DNA of 64,000 nucleotides, taken from assembly GCF_024649945.1 (NCBI RefSeq), contig NZ_JANKMS010000009.1, positions 186,001 through 250,000 on the forward strand, written 5' to 3'. A program made the position numbers and the translations under genes. A model generated the notes under the pieces. The model was not told the DNA's origin and did no database searches. It saw only the letters and a list, made by a program, of their open reading frames with translations. Of the stretch, positions 59,998 to 64,000 are shown one piece after another (the first letter of the stretch is position 1; each line of letters starts with the position of its first letter). This DNA is from Flavobacterium panacis (GTDB lineage Bacteria > Bacteroidota > Bacteroidia > Flavobacteriales > Flavobacteriaceae).

Positions 59998-61080
59998 ATG
60001 GAAAATAAGAAAGAAATGAGAAAGTGGTTAGAAGATTTCAATTTAAATCACCCACTTGTGATAGCTGGACCTTGTAGTGCAGAAACTGAAGATCAAGTTT
60101 TGAAAATCGCTCACGAATTGAAAGATTCAAAAGTAAGTGTATTCAGAGCTGGAATCTGGAAACCAAGAACTCGTCCGGGAGGATTTGAAGGTATTGGAGA
60201 AATTGGATTAAAATGGTTACAAAAAGCAAAAGCTGAAACTGGTTTATTAATGGGAACTGAAGTGGCAACTGCAGCTCACTGTAAACTAGCTTTAGAATAC
60301 GATATTGACGTTTTATGGGTTGGTGCACGTACAACTGCAAACCCTTTCGCAGTTCAAGAAATTGCTGATACTTTAAAAGGAACTGATAAAATTGTTTTGG
60401 TTAAAAACCCAGTAAACCCAGATTTAGCTTTATGGTTAGGTGGTGTTGAGCGTTTACACATGGCTGGAATTGAGAAATTAGGTGTTATCCACAGAGGTTT
60501 CTCTACTTACGAAAAAACAAAATACAGAAACATTCCAGAATGGCAAATTGCTATCGAATTACAAAACAAATTCCCTGATTTACCATTAATCATCGATCCA
60601 TCTCACATTACTGGAGATCGTAAAATGATTTTCGAAGTAACTCAAGAGGCTTTAGATTTGAACTACGATGGTATGATCATCGAAACGCATATCGATCCAG
60701 ACAATGCTTGGTCTGATGCTGCGCAACAAGTTACTCCAGATACTTTGAAACAAATCATCAAAGATTTGACTATCAGAAAAACAGATGACACTACAGACGA
60801 GTACAGCCAAAAAATGACTAAACTAAGAGCTAACATCGATGTTTTAGATGCTAACTTGCTAGAGTTATTAGGAAAACGTATGAAAGTGGCTGACGAAATT
60901 GGTCAAGTGAAAAAAGATGCAAACGTTGCTATTCTTCAAAACAACCGTTGGAATGAAATCTTAGGAAAAATGATTTTAGAAGGTGAGAAAAAAGGTCTTA
61001 CTGAAGAATTCGTTTTAAGAATGTTCAAAGCAATTCACCAAGAAAGTATTGGTCACCAAGAGAAAATTTTCAACGCATAA
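59998..61080 (+). CDS. Bifunctional DAHP synthase / chorismate mutase
   Basis: The 360-residue protein has an N-terminal DAHP synthase (class I beta, about 1-260) with VIAGPCSAET at about 21-30, KPRTRPGGFEGIG at about 57-69, GTEVATAAHCK near 86-96 and DPSHITGD near 200. The C-terminal chorismate mutase type II domain (about 275-355) has LRANIDVLDANLLELLGKRM, then ADEIGQVK. The fusion makes the first shikimate step and the branch to prephenate. It is the last gene of the operon, followed by a terminator. Confidence 0.95.
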   Translation: MENKKEMRKWLEDFNLNHPLVIAGPCSAETEDQVLKIAHELKDSKVSVFRAGIWKPRTRPGGFEGIGEIGLKWLQKAKAETGLLMGTEVATAAHCKLALEYDIDVLWVGARTTANPFAVQEIADTLKGTDKIVLVKNPVNPDLALWLGGVERLHMAGIEKLGVIHRGFSTYEKTKYRNIPEWQIAIELQNKFPDLPLIIDPSHITGDRKMIFEVTQEALDLNYDGMIIETHIDPDNAWSDAAQQVTPDTLKQIIKDLTIRKTDDTTDEYSQKMTKLRANIDVLDANLLELLGKRMKVADEIGQVKKDANVAILQNNRWNEILGKMILEGEKKGLTEEFVLRMFKAIHQESIGHQEKIFNA

Positions 61081-61090
61081 TTTTCTTTAA

Positions 61091-61345
61091 ACCATATAAG
61101 TGATATAAGATAATTTAAGTTTTTATAAACTGCATTTTAAAGTTTTCTTATAGCATTAATTGAAAATAGATTGTTTTTAAAATCCCTATTGCTTCGAAAG
61201 AAGTAATGGGGATTTTTGTTTTTTAAACATGGTCCAAGGTTGAAACCTTGGGAGATAAAGATTGGAATATGCATTGCGCTCCCACGATTGAAAACGTGGG
61301 CTATATTGCTCTTTGTGATTATATTGTCTTATATCACTTATATGG
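61091..61345. repeat. MITE-like element with terminal inverted repeats, copy 2; gene-free spacer 61081-61426
   Basis: The 255-bp block is bounded by ACCATATAAGTGATATAAGA on the left and its reverse complement on the right. The termini match the element at 25056-25214. Inside are the operon terminator at 61179-61217 and twin hairpins at 61233-61250 (CCAAGGTTGAAACCTTGG) and 61281-61300 (CCCACGATTGAAAACGTGGG). The remainder of the 346-bp spacer to the next gene is AT-rich with no clear gene. Confidence 0.6.
61179..61217 (+). terminator. Terminator of the aromatic operon
   Basis: AAAATCCCTATTGCTT pairs with AAGTAATGGGGATTTTT with minor mismatches, followed by T residues, about 100 nt after the last gene. 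Confidence 0.65.
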
Positions 61346-61426
61346 TTTAAAATTTTTTTTAATCTTCTCCCAACCTTTTTTATTTTTTTACTCTCTATAT
61401 CAATATACAATCTTAACTTTCGAATC

Positions 61427-64000
61427 ATGAAATCAAAAATATTTATGCCAGTAAATTTTCAATCCAGTTTGAAATTGTTATTTGTTTTGGTTTTTTTAGG
61501 AACCAAAACATTTGCTCAAAGTCCAGAATTGACCGTTAAAGGTGAAGAGGCTGAGAAAGTGAGAATGAGTCAGCTCAAAGTCAATGTTAAAGTCGTTGGA
61601 AATATTGCTTATACGACTGCCGAAATGCATTTTTTTAATTCTGGTACACGTCAGATGGAAGCAGAACTTATTTTCCCGTTGCCTGAAAATGTTTCGGTTT
61701 CTAGATATGCGATTGATATTAATGGAAAATTACGAGAAGCTGTTCCAGTGAATAAAAATAAAGGTAAACAGGTTTTTGAAGCTATTGAACATAGGAGGGT
61801 TGATCCCGGATTATTAGAAAAAGTTGATGGGAATAATTTTAAAACTAGAATTTATCCGTTAATGCCAAACGGAGAACGAATCGTTGTTATAGGCTATGAA
61901 GAAGAACTTTCAGCTTCAGATAAAGATAATTTGGCGTATCAATTATTGAGTCGTTATCCTAAAAAGTTGGATAAATTCGAAATTAATGTTTCAGTTTTAG
62001 GCGCAGCTGCGAAACCAGTTGTAAGCGGAGATTCTGAAAAAGAAATTGTTTTTTCAAAATGGAATCAGTCTTTTGAAGCTTCCTTCAAAAAAGAAAACTA
62101 TCAGCCTGCTGAAAAATTACTTTTTAAAATTCCGATTCAGCAAGATATTACGAGTGTTGTCATGCAGAATGTTGGCGGGCAATATTATTTCTATGGAAAT
62201 GCTTTTATTGAAGGAAATAAAACGGCAAAGAAAACTCCAGCTACAATTGGTTTGATTTGGGATAATTCATTGAGCTGTCAAACACGTGATTTGAAAAAGG
62301 AATTGGAATTGTTGGATGCTTATTTTCAAAAAATAAAGAATACAAAAGTGACGTTGTATTTTCTGAATTATACTTTTGAAAAACAAAAAGAGTTTGTGAT
62401 TTCAAACGGAAATTGGTCAGAATTAAAAGCCATTTTAGAAAATACAAAATACGATGGAGGAACTCGTTTCTCGCAGATCAATTTTGAAAATCAGGATGAA
62501 TATTTATTCTTCTCTGACGGATTATCTTCATTAAGTGAAAATACTTTGCCAAAGACAAAAAGACCAATTTATACTATCACATCTTCTGTGTCGGCAGATT
62601 TTGCTTTTTTGAATTTTTCTTCAACAAAAACAACTGGAAATTTCATCAATTTAAATCAAATAAATGCTGAAACGGCATTGGATAAGTTAGCCACTACAAG
62701 TTTGAAATTTTTAGGTACAAAAGAAAATCTTACTGTAACAGATTTGTTTCCGATGGAAGGAACTTCGGTTTCAGGAAATTTTAGTTTTTCGGGAATTTCT
62801 TTAAATCCAAGAAATGAAATCACCTTATTATTTGGAAATGGAAATGAAGAAATTTTAGAACGAAAAATAACTTTAGACGCCACACTTCAAAATTCGACTG
62901 ATATCAATGTGGAGAAACTATGGGCACAGAAAAAAATAGCCAATCTAGAATTGCAATACGACAAAAACGCTGACGAAATTGAGCTTTTAGGAAAGAAATT
63001 CGGAATCGTAACCAAAAATACGTCTTTAATTGTTTTAGAAGATATTCGAGATTATATTTCATACGATATTATTCCGCCAGCAGAATTGCGTGCCGAGTTT
63101 GACCGAATTAAAAAACAGGAACAAGACAATACTTTAGCACAGCAAAAAAACAATTGGGAAAGTATAGAGAGTTATTTCAATAGTATAAATGGATGGTGGA
63201 AAAAAGATGTCAAATATCAAGGACAGAAAATCGCATCTAAATATAAGCATAAAACACAGCGTTCAGCGACAAGAGCAGAAGCACGCGAAACAATAAAAGG
63301 AGATCCTGACGCAGTTTTAACTGTTGATGAGCCCGTTGGAGCTGGTTCGGTTCAAACTATCGTAGAAGATACAATATACGCAACTCCACCGCCAGCTCCA
63401 AAAGTTGATCAGGTTAAATTTGTTACGCCTGTTGTAGCAAAAGCGGAAGAAGTTGTGGAAGATCGACCAGTTGTCACTGATTTAAAAGATAAAAAAGTAG
63501 GAAGTGAGAAATTGGAAGAAGTGGTTGTTATGGGTTATGCTTCAATGAAAAAAGCAAATCTTACTGGTGCTGTAGAATCGGTTTCTTACGTTCCTGAAAA
63601 ATCAATTGCACCAGGACTTACCAATAATATGACAAATGCACTTGCTGGTAAAGTAGCTGGTGTTCAAATTACAGAAAATGTGACGGATCTAAATAGAGGT
63701 TATTTGTCAGGAGATTCAAAAAAACCTTTGTTAATTGTGGATGGCCAGTTTTATGAGGGTAAGTTGACCGATTTAGATTCAGATGATTTAGATTCGGTTG
63801 AGGTTTTGAAAGATGCAGCAAGAATTGCTACTTATGGTAGTAGGGGAACAGATGGAGTTATTATTATAACAACAAAAAAGAAATCTGCAAATAGTATTGT
63901 CCAAACAAAAAGTTGGAATCCAGATCGATTGTATTTGAAAGCTTTGGCAGCGGCACCAAAAGAAAAACAATATGATTTGTATTTGGAATTACGAAAAGCG
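61427..64000 (+). CDS. VIT-domain protein with TonB plug-like region (partial, runs off the window)
   Basis: 858 residues are visible with no stop before the window end. The N-terminus is a signal peptide (about 1-28, ending FAQ). A VIT domain follows (about 35-150: KVRMSQLKVNVKVVG, then AIEHRRVDPGLLEKV and FKTRIYPLMPNGER). A middle region of mixed strands spans about 150-600. A SusC/RagA-like TonB plug follows at about 698-820 with EEVVVMGYASMKK, LAGKVAGVQI, LLIVDG and YGSRGTDGVIIITTKK. The visible part has no beta-barrel. The ATG at 61427 starts the signal peptide. Confidence 0.82.
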   Translation, partial: MKSKIFMPVNFQSSLKLLFVLVFLGTKTFAQSPELTVKGEEAEKVRMSQLKVNVKVVGNIAYTTAEMHFFNSGTRQMEAELIFPLPENVSVSRYAIDINGKLREAVPVNKNKGKQVFEAIEHRRVDPGLLEKVDGNNFKTRIYPLMPNGERIVVIGYEEELSASDKDNLAYQLLSRYPKKLDKFEINVSVLGAAAKPVVSGDSEKEIVFSKWNQSFEASFKKENYQPAEKLLFKIPIQQDITSVVMQNVGGQYYFYGNAFIEGNKTAKKTPATIGLIWDNSLSCQTRDLKKELELLDAYFQKIKNTKVTLYFLNYTFEKQKEFVISNGNWSELKAILENTKYDGGTRFSQINFENQDEYLFFSDGLSSLSENTLPKTKRPIYTITSSVSADFAFLNFSSTKTTGNFINLNQINAETALDKLATTSLKFLGTKENLTVTDLFPMEGTSVSGNFSFSGISLNPRNEITLLFGNGNEEILERKITLDATLQNSTDINVEKLWAQKKIANLELQYDKNADEIELLGKKFGIVTKNTSLIVLEDIRDYISYDIIPPAELRAEFDRIKKQEQDNTLAQQKNNWESIESYFNSINGWWKKDVKYQGQKIASKYKHKTQRSATRAEARETIKGDPDAVLTVDEPVGAGSVQTIVEDTIYATPPPAPKVDQVKFVTPVVAKAEEVVEDRPVVTDLKDKKVGSEKLEEVVVMGYASMKKANLTGAVESVSYVPEKSIAPGLTNNMTNALAGKVAGVQITENVTDLNRGYLSGDSKKPLLIVDGQFYEGKLTDLDSDDLDSVEVLKDAARIATYGSRGTDGVIIITTKKKSANSIVQTKSWNPDRLYLKALAAAPKEKQYDLYLELRKA

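Noticed and set aside
1..64000. CRISPR array, prophage, insertion sequence or rRNA/tRNA gene
   Set aside because: I saw no regularly spaced direct repeats with spacers, no cas, phage or transposase genes, and no RNA gene signature. The repeats found are short hairpin elements.

Overview
The window reads as chromosomal DNA of a Bacteroidota member, most likely a Flavobacterium. It is AT-rich and has almost no Shine-Dalgarno sequences. Many genes follow promoters of the Bacteroidetes type (TTTG, about 19-21 nt, then TAnnTTTG). It encodes a T9SS C-terminal sorting domain, SusC-like TonB plug sequences, lipoproteins with acidic residues after the lipobox cysteine, and lineage-typical families (DUF4271, DUF4296, DUF3109, DUF5808). 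No rRNA, tRNA, CRISPR array, transposase or prophage was seen. Intergenic spaces carry many short inverted-repeat elements.

Layout. 0.4-6 kb: ModE-like regulator, leuS, an alpha/beta hydrolase, an ECF sigma factor and a membrane protein that may be its anti-sigma. 6-9.3 kb: a lipoprotein divergent from a TPR histidine kinase/LuxR-type response regulator pair, with an 18-bp palindrome between them. 9.4-19.9 kb: housekeeping genes (YugP-like protease, Lrp regulator, HemD-like, DUF4271, dolichol-phosphate-mannose synthase-like, dihydroorotase, DUF4296, SDR, tyrS, LuxE-like, a minimal T9SS protein). 20-27.8 kb: a probable phosphate-starvation cluster of surface lipoprotein, TonB receptor, PhoB/PhoR-like pair and OprO/OprP-like porin. 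Three promoter regions here carry 11-bp-phased TAACA repeats like Pho boxes. 27.9-33.4 kb: a glycosyltransferase, a Lys/Ala-rich secreted protein with a PBCV-type basic adaptor tail, and a large outer-membrane protein.

33.5-39.5 kb is the accessory highlight: a bacteriocin-like peptide locus. It has two short precursors (one of only 55 codons) with leaders ending in Ala-Gly and a shared Pro-Gly-Gly-x-Leu-Ile-Ala core. With them are a C39-peptidase ABC exporter, a membrane-anchored thioredoxin-like protein, several tiny membrane proteins, an SdpI-like protein, two DUF5808 paralogues and a divergent XRE regulator. I propose that the small membrane proteins confer immunity; this is inference.

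39.6-56.4 kb returns to core functions: aspartate kinase, GNAT, fructose-1,6-bisphosphatase, TerB-like, HupE/UreJ-like, dCMP deaminase-like, S41 protease, MarC, DUF3109, class I ribonucleotide reductase (nrdB then nrdA, with a hairpin-rich spacer) and a DUF1800/DUF1501 pair. 56.7-61.1 kb is a phenylalanine/tyrosine operon (prephenate dehydratase, aminotransferase, prephenate dehydrogenase, DAHP synthase-chorismate mutase). It is preceded by a Phe/Tyr-rich leader peptide with complete terminator/antiterminator geometry, a textbook attenuator. The window ends inside a large VIT-domain protein that also carries a SusC-like TonB plug domain.
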